A DNA stretch of 64,000 bases from Antedon mediterranea (GCF_964355755.1 NC_092678.1:11690922-11754921), one strand, 5' to 3'. Positions 28,601-36,457 are shown, counted from the stretch's first letter. Translations and numbers: made by a program. Notes: a model not told the origin generated them from the letters alone.

Positions 28601-31600
28601 ACATGTACAAATGGTGACTTAGATCAGTATCTAGTAGGTCCCCTAATGCACATGTACAAATGGTGAATTGTTGTTGTAGGTCTTATGTACTAAAGTTCTT
28701 GAATGCAGTTATGTTTACTTATTGTGTACTTAGGCAAGACACTTTCACAGACACCCATATATATCTATATCAGTTTTTGCTGCTTTTTTTTATCATTTTA
28801 TATTAACAAAATAAATAAATTTATTAACAATTTGGCATATAGCCCAAAAGGAAAACATGAGCAGAATGGCCCAACACAGAAGTGTGTTTAAATACATAAA
28901 TAGACAACTGTCTAGTCTATAAAGTCATCACTGGTAATTTTAATAGTTTTTGGCTTAAATGTTAAGGTCATATAATTAAATAAATAAAGCCAAATAATTA
29001 ACAAAATTAAGTTTATTCATTTATTATTAAAAAATATTCAAAACCAATATTTCTTTTTTCATCATTGAAATGGTACTGTATGTAACAATACAATGATTTA
29101 ATTAAAAGAACTTCCATATTTCATAATTATTTATGAGGCGACAACTTAAAGATGCTGGTACATGTTAATTGTATTTTAGTTTCTATAGACAAAAATTGGT
29201 AAAAATTACTATATTTTATTTTTTTGTCCTCAATTGGTTGGCCCTGACTGTGTCGGAGTCTCGTATTAAGCTATACATACTGAGCTAGGTACAATACAGA
29301 ATTATTTACACAATTTAAAACACCATAAAAGATTAGCAGTTATTTCATATGCTCTACTATAGGCTTGATTCTAAAACAAACAAAAAATAGTCATAGCATT
29401 TTAGGTAGTTCATAATAATTTAGACTACCAAGCCACACCATCTTTTAACTTTCCTCATGCTTGCACCTAAAGATCATGGGAAAGTAAACAAATTCAAAAA
29501 GTCACACATGATTTGAATTAAACCCCCGATCGATTCCTAGCCACAATGGTCAAACAAATTGCCTTTAAACTTTGTATTGAACAAGATTACTACCGTATAT
29601 CAAATGAGTCCTTTATCAACTGTGTAAGGAGCCACCAGCCGAGATTCCTTGGGCACATTCTCTGTCTGCCAGAGGAGGAGCCTGCAAGAACATAATTATG
29701 CCCTCTATATACCAACTCATGGGAAAAGGAGGCCTGGACGTTCTCGAAAATCTAATTTAGCCTACCGTATGTTCAACGTGTTCTAGGGTACGATGGAGGC
29801 ATGATACAAGCTGAACAAATAGCCTCACTTGCCCAAGATTGAAGTGCTTGGAAAAGTCTTGTAATCGCCTGCTCCACAGCCGAAGGATAAATAGACCATA
29901 TATCCTACGGTATAATCCCACTTCAGGTTTAATCCCACCCGGGATCCCACCCCTACTTTATGTCTGATTTCACAAACAGGCATACCTCCAGGTTTAGTCC
30001 CAGTATTGACTTTTGGTCTAGATGTAGGCCTCTCTATCTAGCCAGTTTAGATGAGTTTTTACAAGAAATGCTATAACAATAATTTATTTTCTGAACCAGG
30101 GTTTCCCCAGGTATAAACTCACATCCCAAAGTCGACCTAATTTCGTGTTCTAGGGGGGTGGGATTATACCAGAGGATATACGGTACTCTGAAAATGTGCA
30201 TGCATAGTGGCATGGTTTGATTCTTGGATACTTTAAACACTATTATAATAGGTCATGCATGCACATTTTCAGAGTACCTTATATCCTCTGCTATAACCCC
30301 ACCCCACATAGAACACGAAATTAAGTCGATTTTGGGGTGCGAGACTATACCTGGGGAAACCCTGGGTGGCCTTTGCCTTGCCCTCGGAACAATATATGAA
30401 TCAATGCGTCTACTGTGTAGTAGAACAATGCATAAACCTGTCTGTTCATTAATGTAATTAATTAAAAATTCAATTTGCAATTTAAATAACCTGATCCGAT
30501 ATCACTTTACAAGTTGTGATAATCCCAAATTAGTTTCAGTTAGGCCTCATTCATGCAACTGTAGTGTGTTACGCTTCTAACTATCTACAGTACTACTAGC
30601 TACTAGTATAGGCTAGGCCTACTAGGCCTACCTAGAGTCTAGGGCCTAGGCTTTGGTTTGCTTATCTAGGCCTAACTAGGATTTCACCTTTCTACACGAT
30701 ATCTAGTATACTGTAAATAATGCAGCCGTAAAATATACACAAGCTATTTCAAAACAGTGCTTAATCGTTGGCAATATGATATAACCTTCACTGCAAACAC
30801 AATCCAGTCCATCAGGGCTTGAGTGAGTTCGATTGATATATAACATGCACAACCTTCGACCGACAGTCTTGCCACGCCCACACCTCACCCACGTTCGCGT
30901 CCAATAGAAACACTCGTTGCATACGTTTCGGTGAAACCATGGAGGTTCCTCCTCCATGTGAAACAGTCATAATGAAACCGTCATAACTGGTATAATGCGG
31001 TTTTCCAGCTGAATTTAACTCATTTACGGCGCAATAATGTCCGTATATCATCGATCCAGGAGCAGTATACATTTTAAATACTGTACAATCTATTTTGTTA
31101 AAAGTATGAAAGTTTTGGTAACATTCTAAACATTAATCTTGTACTGTACTATGAATTGATGCCATTTATTATAATAGTATTAATTATTAATATTATTTGA
31201 CAATAAAAAAGACAATCAATATGCCTACGTTTATTATCGTATTGTACAGTATTATCGAGTAGGCTTAAGTATGGAAATTGTAAAAAAATACTTCAAATTT
31301 TGACATCACATTTTATAAACAAAGTGACTCGTTTGACACTTATTACGGACCACACCAGAGGAAATACATATCAGCCTTGCAGCGGATTATCTACTTGATC
31401 AATGAAGCATTCACTTTTTCCAGGGAAATTGCCACGTGTCTTCCATATTTGGAACATGTCTGTTGCATCATTCACGAACCAGCACCATATTTGGAACAAA
31501 GGTCAATCTACTGCATATCATTGGCTGTGACATATGTTGAGGTACAATGAGTAGATTTTATAGTGATTATCCATTCAATTCTACATAACAAATTTGATAT

Positions 31601-33036
31601 TCTGACATTTTATAAATAATAAACCAATTTTTTAAATTATTAAAATACAAAAACATGAACAAGGAAGATTAATTAAATCAGACTTTGAATAGGATTTTTT
31701 GTAGTTTTAATAAAGTTAATCACTTCTGTAGAAAGAAAAATGTTTTCACTATAAAATGACAAAATAAATGGTAATACATCTGGACAAGACTTATTGCATT
31801 AAATAATAATAATAATAGCAATAATAGCACTACTAATAACTAATTAATGAATAAGTTATTACATATTATAAATGATCTCTATGATTGAATATTTGCATTG
31901 TATTTTAAAAGTTAACAGTTTATAATTTGTTTTTGTTTCATTTATTTTTGTTTTGTGTTATGGATATGTCTTCTTGTTTTGTGTTATGGATATGTCTTCT
32001 TGTTTTGTGTCTTCTTGTTTTGAATGTTATGAAAATTTATTACACTATTTCTATTCTATGGATTATATTTTGGAGAAAAATTAATGAATTATTTATTTGA
32101 ATGAATAAAATATACATGAATACCAGGCTTTGAAGACCATAGCTTGGAAGACCAATGCAGTTAGGCCTATACAAACAAATCATAAAGATAAAAATAAGAT
32201 ACTAAAACTGACATGATTAAACAATCCAACATAAAATATTTGTTATTTCCACATTTAAATTTATATACTGTACAAATCTACAGCACCAAAAATACTGGTT
32301 ATGGATTATTTATTAATTGTTCTACAGTGTTTTAAACTTAACTTAACTTAAACTTAATCACAAAATGTAACATCTTGTCTACTAACTAGCAACTATTCAA
32401 CAAAATCATCCATTTGTGACAATTCATTGCCCTTCTTGACGAATAGTGAGTACATCACTGTCTGATCTTACATGCTTCAAAACCTGAAAAACAGCTAATC
32501 ATTACATTCATTTTCTGGTGAAAAAAAGCTTTTCATTGAATTCTGAAAACTGATCATCACAGTACAGCCTCAATTGAAAGAAATACTTCTTTGTATCTGA
32601 CTTGGGTTTGTGAATTATTATTCTATATAGGCCAATATAGCATTTGCTAGTACATAGTACAGGTAGGCCTACACACTACTTTACTAGCTAGCTGGGCCTA
32701 CTACTTACTAGCTAGGTGTCAACCTATCCCATCCATTATTCTAACTAAGCTTTACCCTTACTTCTATTCTTTCTAGGCTATAGTAGTACTCAAGTAGTAG
32801 CCCTATCTATGGCCTATATATAGACCTAGCCTAGATCCTAGGTCTAGCTCAGACCAGGCCTAAAATTCAAGTTAAGCCTAGGCCTATAGTATGTATAGGG
32901 TTAGAGCATATGATGATGACCTTTCTAGGCAACCAACCCCACACGATGTAGCCTAGGCCCTAGGCCTAGGCCAAATAATAATCATACTTACAGCAGATGT
33001 TGTAAACCTTCGTACAAATCGATTTGCTGCAAGCAT
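7557..33036 (-). CDS. ALDH1L2: ALDH1L2-like mitochondrial 10-formyltetrahydrofolate dehydrogenase (21 coding exons)
   Basis: The enzyme converts 10-formyl-THF plus NADP+ to THF, CO2 and NADPH. Joining the 21 exons listed below gives 919 residues plus TGA with all phases matching; the family is about 900-925 residues. Domains in order: leader 1-17; formyltransferase-like hydrolase about 21-325, with the HPSLLP histidine (126) and the Asp of DDGLDTG (162); carrier domain about 330-415, with the phosphopantetheine Ser (372) in GAGSMD; aldehyde dehydrogenase about 435-919, with Glu690 (LELGGK) and Cys724 (GENC). Stretches such as [10 protein letters not shown] and MDVARLVEE look more like vertebrate ALDH1L2 than ALDH1L1 as I recall them. 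The leader exon supports a mitochondrial product. Initiation at the internal ATG at 28494 would give a 902-residue cytosolic form. A TTTATT at 7311 (AATAAA on the minus strand) is a possible poly(A) signal. Family identity is very secure; L2 versus pre-duplication ancestor is less so. Confidence 0.95.
7884..9471. mobile_element. 1.6-kb TTAA-flanked non-autonomous DNA transposon
   Basis: Ends are inverted: AGGGG then TATTCTGGGTTTAAAAT at the left, and the right end reads AGGGGGGTTCCGGGTTTAAA on the other strand. Both are flanked by TTAA (7880-7883 and 9472-9475). TTAA target duplication is typical of piggyBac and Kolobok superfamilies. No transposase ORF found, only short spurious ORFs. It lies in the last ALDH1L2 intron. 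Confidence 0.7.
9895..10075. repeat. Probable DNA transposon end
   Basis: GC-richer block; on the minus strand it starts CAGTGGTGGCGCCAGTA, an end type common in hAT-like elements. The other end was not located with confidence. Confidence 0.35.
10142..10341 (-). CDS. ALDH1L2: ALDH1L2 exon 20
   Basis: Acceptor ATTTTAG|TGACAT, donor ATCTTG|GTAAGT (phase 1). Encodes [40 protein letters not shown] and [13 protein letters not shown], residues 835-901, the oligomerisation and C-terminal catalytic region. Confidence 0.96.
10589..10694 (-). CDS. ALDH1L2: ALDH1L2 exon 19
   Basis: Acceptor TTTTTAG|GATTGT, donor GCAAG|GTAATA (phase 2). Encodes [20 protein letters not shown] then [10 protein letters not shown], residues 800-834. 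It is split from exon 18 by an intron containing the 109-bp dimeric minisatellite. Confidence 0.95.
10785..12397. repeat. 109-bp dimeric minisatellite in an ALDH1L2 intron
   Basis: About 15 copies of a dimer made of a ~56-bp subunit (ACCAGTCTACAAACCAGTCC and GTAGTATAAATACAGGG) alternating with a ~53-bp subunit (ACCAATCAATGAACTAGTTC and GTGGAAATACAGGG). The subunits share the CAATTGT core and GGTATTAC end, so the dimer arose from one ancestor. Occasional breaks give consecutive type-1 subunits. Lies between exons 18 and 19. Confidence 0.96.
12581..12746 (-). CDS. ALDH1L2: ALDH1L2 exon 18
   Basis: Acceptor ATTCAAG|GTTGAG, donor GGCCAG|GTAATT (phase 1). Encodes [38 protein letters not shown] and [13 protein letters not shown], residues 745-799. 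Confidence 0.95.
13029..13227 (-). CDS. ALDH1L2: ALDH1L2 exon 17: ALDH active-site Glu and Cys
   Basis: Acceptor CATTTTCAG|TTGTGC, donor AGAGTT|GTAAGT (phase 0). Encodes residues 678-744 with [17 protein letters not shown] (general base Glu) and [20 protein letters not shown] (catalytic Cys). Both catalytic residues are intact. Confidence 0.96.
13537..13630 (-). CDS. ALDH1L2: ALDH1L2 exon 16
   Basis: Acceptor GTCTTCAG|GTTCTG, donor AAAAG|GTAAAA (phase 2). Encodes [20 protein letters not shown], residues 647-677, containing the GFTGST dinucleotide loop. Confidence 0.95.
14927..15447. mobile_element. 521-bp TTAA-flanked MITE, uninterrupted copy
   Basis: Left end AGATGTATTGTCCCTTTG, right end on the other strand AGATGTATTGTCCATTG, flanked by TTAA at 14923-14926 and 15448-15451. 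No ORF. A second copy of this element spans 39868-44496, where it is split by another transposon at the site equivalent to 15012-15015. Located in the ALDH1L2 intron between exons 15 and 16. Confidence 0.85.
15575..15768 (-). CDS. ALDH1L2: ALDH1L2 exon 15: NADP-binding core
   Basis: Acceptor TATTTCAG|TGTGTG, donor GATCAG|GTAAAT (phase 1). Encodes [40 protein letters not shown] and [12 protein letters not shown], residues 582-646, with the PWN and KPAQ coenzyme-binding motifs. Confidence 0.96.
16463..16648. repeat. 93-bp direct duplication
   Basis: Two near-identical copies, starting GACCTTTCCAAAGGCAGTTA at 16463 and 16556, differing at about one base. Recent tandem duplication in an intron; the 70-codon ORF across it is spurious. 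Confidence 0.9.
16772..16842 (-). CDS. ALDH1L2: ALDH1L2 exon 14
   Basis: Acceptor TATCTTAG|GGCTCA, donor ATAGG|GTAAGT (phase 2). Encodes [20 protein letters not shown] then EPIG, residues 559-581. Confidence 0.94.
17260..17410 (-). CDS. ALDH1L2: ALDH1L2 exon 13
   Basis: Acceptor GTCAACAG|GTTGGC, donor ATACAG|GTATTA (phase 0). Encodes residues 508-558: [39 protein letters not shown] and [11 protein letters not shown], near-invariant in ALDH1L proteins. Confidence 0.96.
17628..17862. repeat. MITE-like palindromic element
   Basis: Contains TAAATGCCCTGGGCGTTTAT and several AATAAACGCCCT copies in both orientations, with related words at both ends. Probably a miniature inverted-repeat element or remnant; boundaries uncertain. 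Confidence 0.5.
18478..18542 (-). CDS. ALDH1L2: ALDH1L2 exon 12
   Basis: Acceptor CCCCTAG|GCTGCA, donor TTCAG|GTACAG (phase 2). Encodes [20 protein letters not shown], residues 487-507. Confidence 0.94.
19073..19255 (-). CDS. ALDH1L2: ALDH1L2 exon 11: start of aldehyde dehydrogenase domain
   Basis: Acceptor TTTTGCAG|GTAGAA, donor GCAAAG|GTACTT, phase 0. Encodes residues 426-486, including [20 protein letters not shown] and [16 protein letters not shown], the N-terminal strand of the ALDH fold. Confidence 0.95.
19775..19916 (-). CDS. ALDH1L2: ALDH1L2 exon 10: carrier domain C-terminal half
   Basis: Acceptor CCCCAATAG|ATTGGT, donor GATGCA|GTAAGC (phase 0). Encodes [20 protein letters not shown] and [18 protein letters not shown], residues 378-425. 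It is separated from exon 9 by an intron filled with a ~23-bp minisatellite. Confidence 0.95.
20074..21040. repeat. ~23-bp minisatellite in an ALDH1L2 intron
   Basis: About 40 copies of CATAAAACAATCGTTGACAG plus TGT with length variants (TCTTATAAAACA, TTTCATGAAACA). The left edge uses a shorter variant (TTGAATGTCTTATAAAACAA). Lies between exons 9 and 10. Confidence 0.95.
21133..21218 (-). CDS. ALDH1L2: ALDH1L2 exon 9: phosphopantetheine site
   Basis: Acceptor TTTTTAG|AGTATC, donor GCTAG|GTAACT (phase 2). Encodes [20 protein letters not shown] then SMDVA, residues 350-377. The Ser of GAGSMD is the expected attachment site of 4'-phosphopantetheine. Other family members usually have Ser or Thr where Met351-equivalent (FFKM) sits; the attachment Ser itself is intact. 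Confidence 0.95.
21364..21492 (-). CDS. ALDH1L2: ALDH1L2 exon 8: hydrolase to carrier linker
   Basis: Acceptor CTTCACAG|TTAAAT, donor GTCAAG|GTTGGT, phase 0. Encodes residues 307-349, [14 protein letters not shown] followed by an acidic linker [14 protein letters not shown] leading into the carrier domain. Confidence 0.94.
21985..22119 (-). CDS. ALDH1L2: ALDH1L2 exon 7
   Basis: Acceptor TTTTTAG|CAAGTG, donor AAAATG|GTAAGA, phase 0. Encodes residues 262-306, including [19 protein letters not shown], the family KPGLVTKNGLxLFGND segment. Confidence 0.95.
22246..22350. repeat. 17-bp tandem repeat, six copies
   Basis: Unit CACATCAGGCTTGTGTG with an A/G variant (CATCGGGC). Intronic. The 62-codon minus-strand ORF over it is spurious. 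Confidence 0.93.
22351..24621. other. ALDH1L2 intron, no gene seen
   Basis: Apart from the hairpin repeat it is AT-rich with a GC-richer patch at about 23590-24200. The patch has no coding exon that I recognise; it may be old transposon sequence. Confidence 0.5.
22676..22800. repeat. Hairpin-headed repeat, copy 1
   Basis: Starts with a near-perfect palindrome: AAGGTTATATATCAA, a 15-base loop, then TTGATATATAACCTT. Followed by CATCATTCACCTCATGCCAT and an AT-rich tail. The right part recurs at 47217-47335. Confidence 0.7.
24622..24711 (-). CDS. ALDH1L2: ALDH1L2 exon 6
   Basis: Acceptor TTTTTGCAG|ATAAAT, donor GCACAG|GTAAAT, phase 0. Encodes residues 232-261, [18 protein letters not shown] followed by KLPGAWT, the start of the C-terminal subdomain of the hydrolase. 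Confidence 0.95.
25057..25281. repeat. 55-bp tandem repeat, four copies, abutting exon 5
   Basis: Copies begin AATGTTACC(A/T)AGTTGTGA at 25062, 25117, 25172 and 25227. A partial copy runs into the exon 5 donor. On the minus strand every unit carries GGTAACATT, similar to the true donor GGTAAATT. Confidence 0.93.
25289..25393 (-). CDS. ALDH1L2: ALDH1L2 exon 5
   Basis: Acceptor TTTTGCAG|GGTGAA, donor GCAAAG|GTAAAT, phase 0 on both sides. Encodes residues 197-231, including [16 protein letters not shown], which matches the family PEEGATYEGIQKKE segment. The donor abuts a 55-bp tandem repeat at 25057-25281. Confidence 0.93.
25505..26268. mobile_element. 764-bp non-autonomous element with GC-rich inverted ends
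   Basis: The left end GTTGGGCCGCCGACAAGTTG and the right end, read on the other strand, GTTGAGCCGCCGACAAGTTG match; each end repeats the word AAGTTGAGCCGCCG. Farther in, TTCTATGAAACGCC pairs with TTCTATGGAACGCC. The interior is AT-rich and non-coding. No target duplication identified. Lies in the ALDH1L2 intron between exons 4 and 5. Confidence 0.75.
26295..26444. repeat. 75-bp direct duplication
   Basis: Two copies starting AATGTTATGCAACTGACGGT at 26295 and 26370 with a few differences. Confidence 0.92.
26724..26889 (-). CDS. ALDH1L2: ALDH1L2 exon 4: hydrolase, catalytic Asp
   Basis: Acceptor TTTTAG|GACATT, donor CAATG|GTAAAC (phase 0). Encodes [18 protein letters not shown] and [14 protein letters not shown], residues 141-196; the second Asp of the DDGLD motif region is the conserved hydrolase Asp. 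Confidence 0.96.
27503..27737 (-). CDS. ALDH1L2: ALDH1L2 exon 3: hydrolase catalytic region
   Basis: Acceptor TTTACAG|CAATATC, donor AATTG|GTATGT (phase 2). Encodes residues 63-140, including [13 protein letters not shown] and [13 protein letters not shown] with the catalytic His of the formyltransferase fold. Confidence 0.96.
28359..28500 (-). CDS. ALDH1L2: ALDH1L2 exon 2: start of hydrolase domain
   Basis: Acceptor AATTTCAG precedes CACACGATGG, so the exon begins 6 nt before an internal ATG (28494). Encodes the Rossmann-like start [14 protein letters not shown] and VFTVPD, residues 16-62. The donor is TTG|GCAAGT, a GC rather than GT site. Only this choice keeps the reading frame into exon 3 (phase 1). 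Confidence 0.93.
28568..28665. repeat. 49-bp direct duplication
   Basis: Two copies of ACTTAGATCACTATCTAGTA (second with AGTA) followed by GGTCCCCTAATGCACATG. Confidence 0.92.
29624..29892 (+). pseudogene. Decayed non-LTR retrotransposon (LINE) C-terminal fragment
   Basis: In shifting frames it encodes [32 protein letters not shown] and [19 protein letters not shown], then [15 protein letters not shown] with a stop. These match the C-terminal tail found in many invertebrate LINE polyproteins (FLGHxLRxPEDxPAR, KRxxGRPR, W+xxVxAC). At least two frameshifts and one internal stop, so it is dead. It lies inside ALDH1L2 intron 1, antisense to the gene. Confidence 0.8.
30096..30365. repeat. Palindrome with 110-bp arms
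   Basis: Arm 30096-30205 and inverted arm 30255-30365 enclose a 49-bp loop. Matching words include CCAGGGTTTCCCCAGGTATA on the left and CCTGGGGAAACCCTGG at the right end, and TCTGAAAATGTGCATGCAT near the loop. Arms differ at scattered positions. A transcript would fold into a long hairpin. Located in ALDH1L2 intron 1. Confidence 0.9.
32424..32483 (-). other. Possible alternative terminal exon behind the leader exon
   Basis: A good acceptor (TGTTTTTCAG) is followed in phase 0 by a 20-codon [22 protein letters not shown] then TGA. AATAAA (TTTATT at 32309 on the plus strand) follows about 110 bp downstream. Spliced to the ALDH1L2 leader exon it would give a 34-residue peptide with a mitochondrial-type N-terminus. 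I recognise no family. It may be chance. Confidence 0.25.
32992..33036 (-). CDS. ALDH1L2: ALDH1L2 exon 1: mitochondrial leader
   Basis: Encodes 15 residues, [15 protein letters not shown], with Arg residues, hydroxyl residues and no acidic residue, as in mitochondrial presequences. An in-frame TAA lies 9 nt upstream of the ATG, which fixes the start. The donor is GCT|GTAAGT, phase 0, and matches the phase-0 acceptor at 28500. Human ALDH1L2 also begins with a short leader containing RRFST. The join across 4.5 kb is inferred, not proven. Confidence 0.7.
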
Positions 33037-35529
33037 TTTATGTTAAACCTTAAAATAAGGAACTTGATTATCTGAAACCCCTTCAGATTCTTCAATCTAT
33101 CTTGTCGCCGCCTGTCTGGCTGACCAAAACTGGCTCCTTTTTCCACATCGAGTAAATAATTATTATGTATCACAGTACAACACACAGGCACACTCTACAC
33201 AGCCAAAAGTATATTAAAGCTAATTGCCTATTGGCCAGACCTATATTGCATTCATCCAATGAGAATGAATGAATGATTAACTGTAACTTTGCGACGATGC
33301 TCTTACTTTTTGACATGGCTGGCTTACTTCGATGGCTTTTGAACCGGATATGAGGATATGTTCAATGCAAGTATTATAACACTACTCAGTTGCGCCGAAA
33401 AAACCACGAAAACAAATATTTGTTCACTTACAAAAAAATCAAATTAGATACCGGTACCGTTTTTTAAACTCTTTATAAAGCGTGGTAATTCCCACTAGAA
33501 CGCAACGCAACGTAACGCAGCGACGTATCAACAGAGCCCTTATATTTTTTCAAAATGTTTTTAGCTCAGCCCCATGATAGGACTGGTACTGGAAACTTCC
33601 ATATCTTATTTCATATATTTCGAACTAAAATAAGTGCATTTTCCGGGGACCTAACAGAAGTTGGCTTAGCTCATATATACGACGTGTCCCCTGAATAAGG
33701 GTGTCCCAAAGTAGGGGCTCTACTGTAGCTATACTATTTTATTATAATTACATCATCACAATTTCTTAAAATCTACTTATTTCGCTTAATTTTTCTCTTT
33801 TCAGTCATAGTCATATCATGATCAATACAATTTGTATATAATCTTGACTTCACAACAACAGCCTGCTCTCCTCTCCAGATGTAGTCTGAACGCATTTATA
33901 ATGTTGTTCTAAGACATCTATTCTTTCTTGAAAAATTCATATACGTACAGTAACACATGTTATCGGACGTGCGTTCTTTCTACCCAGCTCCCGATTCACG
34001 TTTTCTGCAAATTTATCAATTAATCTCTGCTAGACATTTGCTATTAACAAATATATACTTTAATAGAAATGTATATGAAATAATTAAGCCTCAGAAATTT
34101 TTGTTTTCCGAGGTAGGCCTACTTTGATTGCTTTGTTGGCAAATATGTAAAAGTGGCAGGAAACGTCTAAAAAATCCTTTTATTATAGAATCTAAAAGAA
34201 AATATTTATAATTTTTACGACAAAAGTATGGATTTGCTAGAGTGGATCACAATTTGTTACAACATTCATTTCTAAAAGTAGCCACCTTTTTAGTTTACAA
34301 AAGTAATCTCGATTGCGTCCTAAAAGGACCCATAGGATTCTTTTCGTGGGTTTACGGTATCATTTCTGGGGGTGGATCCAAATATTTTCTAAAGGGGATC
34401 CAGAAAAAAAGGGATCAATTTTTTAAATATTATAGGCCTACTCTCTTAATGTACGGTAAACGAGTGATATATTTCCACTCCAAATTTAGAGTGAACTGAT
34501 CTTGAATGAGTGGTAATCCACTCCAATTTGAGCGACTGCCATAATTATTAAGCATAAAACGTACAACTCCTTCCAACGAGTGTGCATTTGTATTCCCGCT
34601 CGAACTGTAAACACCCACCACTCGACTCCCCCCGGGATCGATCGGAGTGAAAACTTTTGATCGAGGCAGCCAATCAAATGCAAGCATTTCATAACTTTTC
34701 ATCGTCTTTCGCGCGCGCGCCCGGGCTGGCCCCGCCGCCCGGCGGCCGATTGACTGTTTCTCTCTCTTTTTTCTCCGCCCCCCCCCCCCCCCCATTCACT
34801 TTATTCAACCACTCTTTATTAATTATAGGCCTAGCCTAGGCCTACCTAGACCCGGATAGGCTACACACATGATATTTACAAATTTCACTTAAAATAAAAC
34901 TGTTTTTTTTTTGTGGCCGTAACGAACATGCGCATGGGCCGGTTGGCCCTCTGCTGCGGCCTTATTATTTACTAGGCCTAGGCCCTCCTCTAACTCTAGG
35001 AGCCTATTCTAGACCTAGCCTATTCTAGTAGGCTTATGCCTAGCTAGGTAGGATACTATATTCTGATAAAATTATATCATGTTTCTGAATGATTATTTTA
35101 AGAGTAAAATGGTATTAATTTATACACATTCAAGTTTACTTTGATTCTGTGAATCATTTCTCATACTACATAGGATATAAAATAAATATTTAACAAAATA
35201 AATTTCAGAAAATTTTAGGTTGATTAGCCTAGGCAGTAGTAATAATTTCAATGTTTCAGATTAACTTGGAATTTGAACTGATGTATTCAGGATGTGGATT
35301 CAAAATGTTAATCAAATGAAAGCCATATTTATTACCATCCCAGGGCGTCAGGGAATATACTCTTCCTTGTTTATACATCGATATCAAACATTACATTGTA
35401 AAGTGTATTGATTGATTAAAAAAATATACAATAATCTTAGTACATTTTAAATAAAAAGATGGTTTACAAAATGCTAAAAACAGAAATAAGCAATTACTGT
35501 AACTTTAAGTGCATTTACTGTTTTTGCAG
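33037..35529. other. 5' flank of ALDH1L2 and spacer
   Basis: No recognised gene. The ALDH1L2 promoter and 5' UTR should lie close to 33040-33500. A short CpG-rich patch (about 34690-34750) is followed by a ~17-base C tract (about 34778-34794). 33630-33730 contains a transposon-end-like CAGTAGAGCCCCTACTTTGG on the minus strand. Confidence 0.5.
34450..34580. repeat. Cluster of GAGTG/CACTC motifs, copy 1
   Basis: Several inverted CACTC and GAGTG words spaced 10-30 bp (CCACTCCAAATTTAGAGTG, GAATGAGTGG, CCACTCCAATTTGAG). Similar cluster at 38890-39190. Confidence 0.55.
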
Positions 35530-35625
35530 ATGATCTGGATGTGTTCAGAAAAATTACCATCAATATCAAGAGGTGGGAAAAGCAAAGTCTACGATGCTTT
35601 TCATTACATTGTACAACACAAGCCA
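35530..35625 (+). other. Isolated exon-like segment
   Basis: Acceptor TGTTTTTGCAG and donor AAGCCA|GTGAGT bracket 32 in-frame codons with SRGGKSKVYDAFHYIVQHKP. This resembles the first half of a FLYWCH zinc-binding domain (S-x-RG-x-P-K-x-V-x-x-G-x-x-Y), but the aromatic WRC part is not found next to it. Probably a relic exon of a lost or transposon-borne gene. Confidence 0.35.
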
Positions 35626-36236
35626 GTGAGTACTTGTTAAACGTTTTTATAATTCCATCATTAAATTGCAATAGATCTATATAAAATTCGTGTTTCATTC
35701 TTTGTAAAATACTCTTAGTATATGAAAATATTATATCTCAAAACTGAAACACAGTATGTGATTATACATTAAATGAGCCCCAATAAAATTTCATCTTCTC
35801 CTTTACTTCTCAAGATCACTGTTGCATAAAATACCCTTTTCACAGCAGCATAATTTTGTATCTGGAGATCAAACCTGGTTAAAAATTTTCTATTTTCTGC
35901 ATATGTGGAAGTTAAATAAGAAAAGAAGGAAGGCAACTGGGAAATGCCTTTAGCTCACATATTTTGTAAACTTGTAATGTGCAGTATACCAAATTGAAAT
36001 TCAAACCATCTGATCAAAAACAAGCGTGCATTATTGATCAGTATATTAACAAAGTGATTAAAGATACAAAATTGTAGCGTTTATTATGTGATAAATAATA
36101 GACTAAAGTACCTTTTGAGTATCGGAGGATTTGTGATAAATTCATATTTTGTTAGCTTTTTATACTGTATTTTTATATTTTTCAGGCTGGGACAGATGTT
36201 GACAGCGTTGCATCAGGAAAATCCAGACTGGGATCC

Positions 36237-36457
36237 AGTCAAGTCGCCCCATCGCAAAGTCGCCCCATACAAAGTCGCCCAATACAAAGTCGCCCCATCG
36301 CAAAGTCGCCCCAAAACAAAGTCGCCCCAAAACAAAGTCGCCCGCCCCGGCACAGTCGCCCCATTACAAAGTCGCCCCATCGCAAAGTCGCCCCAACGCA
36401 AAGTCGCCCTATCGCAAAGTCGCCCCAACGCAAAGTCGCCCCATCACAAAGTCGCCC
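36237..36457 (+). repeat. Foldback left arm
   Basis: About 14 units of ~16 bp. Because 16 is not a multiple of three and the unit has no stops, long spurious ORFs run through it on both strands. Confidence 0.9.

Noticed and set aside
30703-31072. Two overlapping ~85-codon minus-strand ORFs
   Set aside because: They lie in ALDH1L2 intron 1, overlap in different frames and have no recognisable domain or good donor.
32988-33191. 67-codon minus-strand ORF
   Set aside because: It overlaps the leader exon in another frame and shows no conserved features; the leader frame has an upstream stop and a matching donor.
34430-34795. 121-codon minus-strand ORF rich in Gly and Arg
   Set aside because: It starts in a C/G homopolymer and CpG patch and has no splice or homology support.
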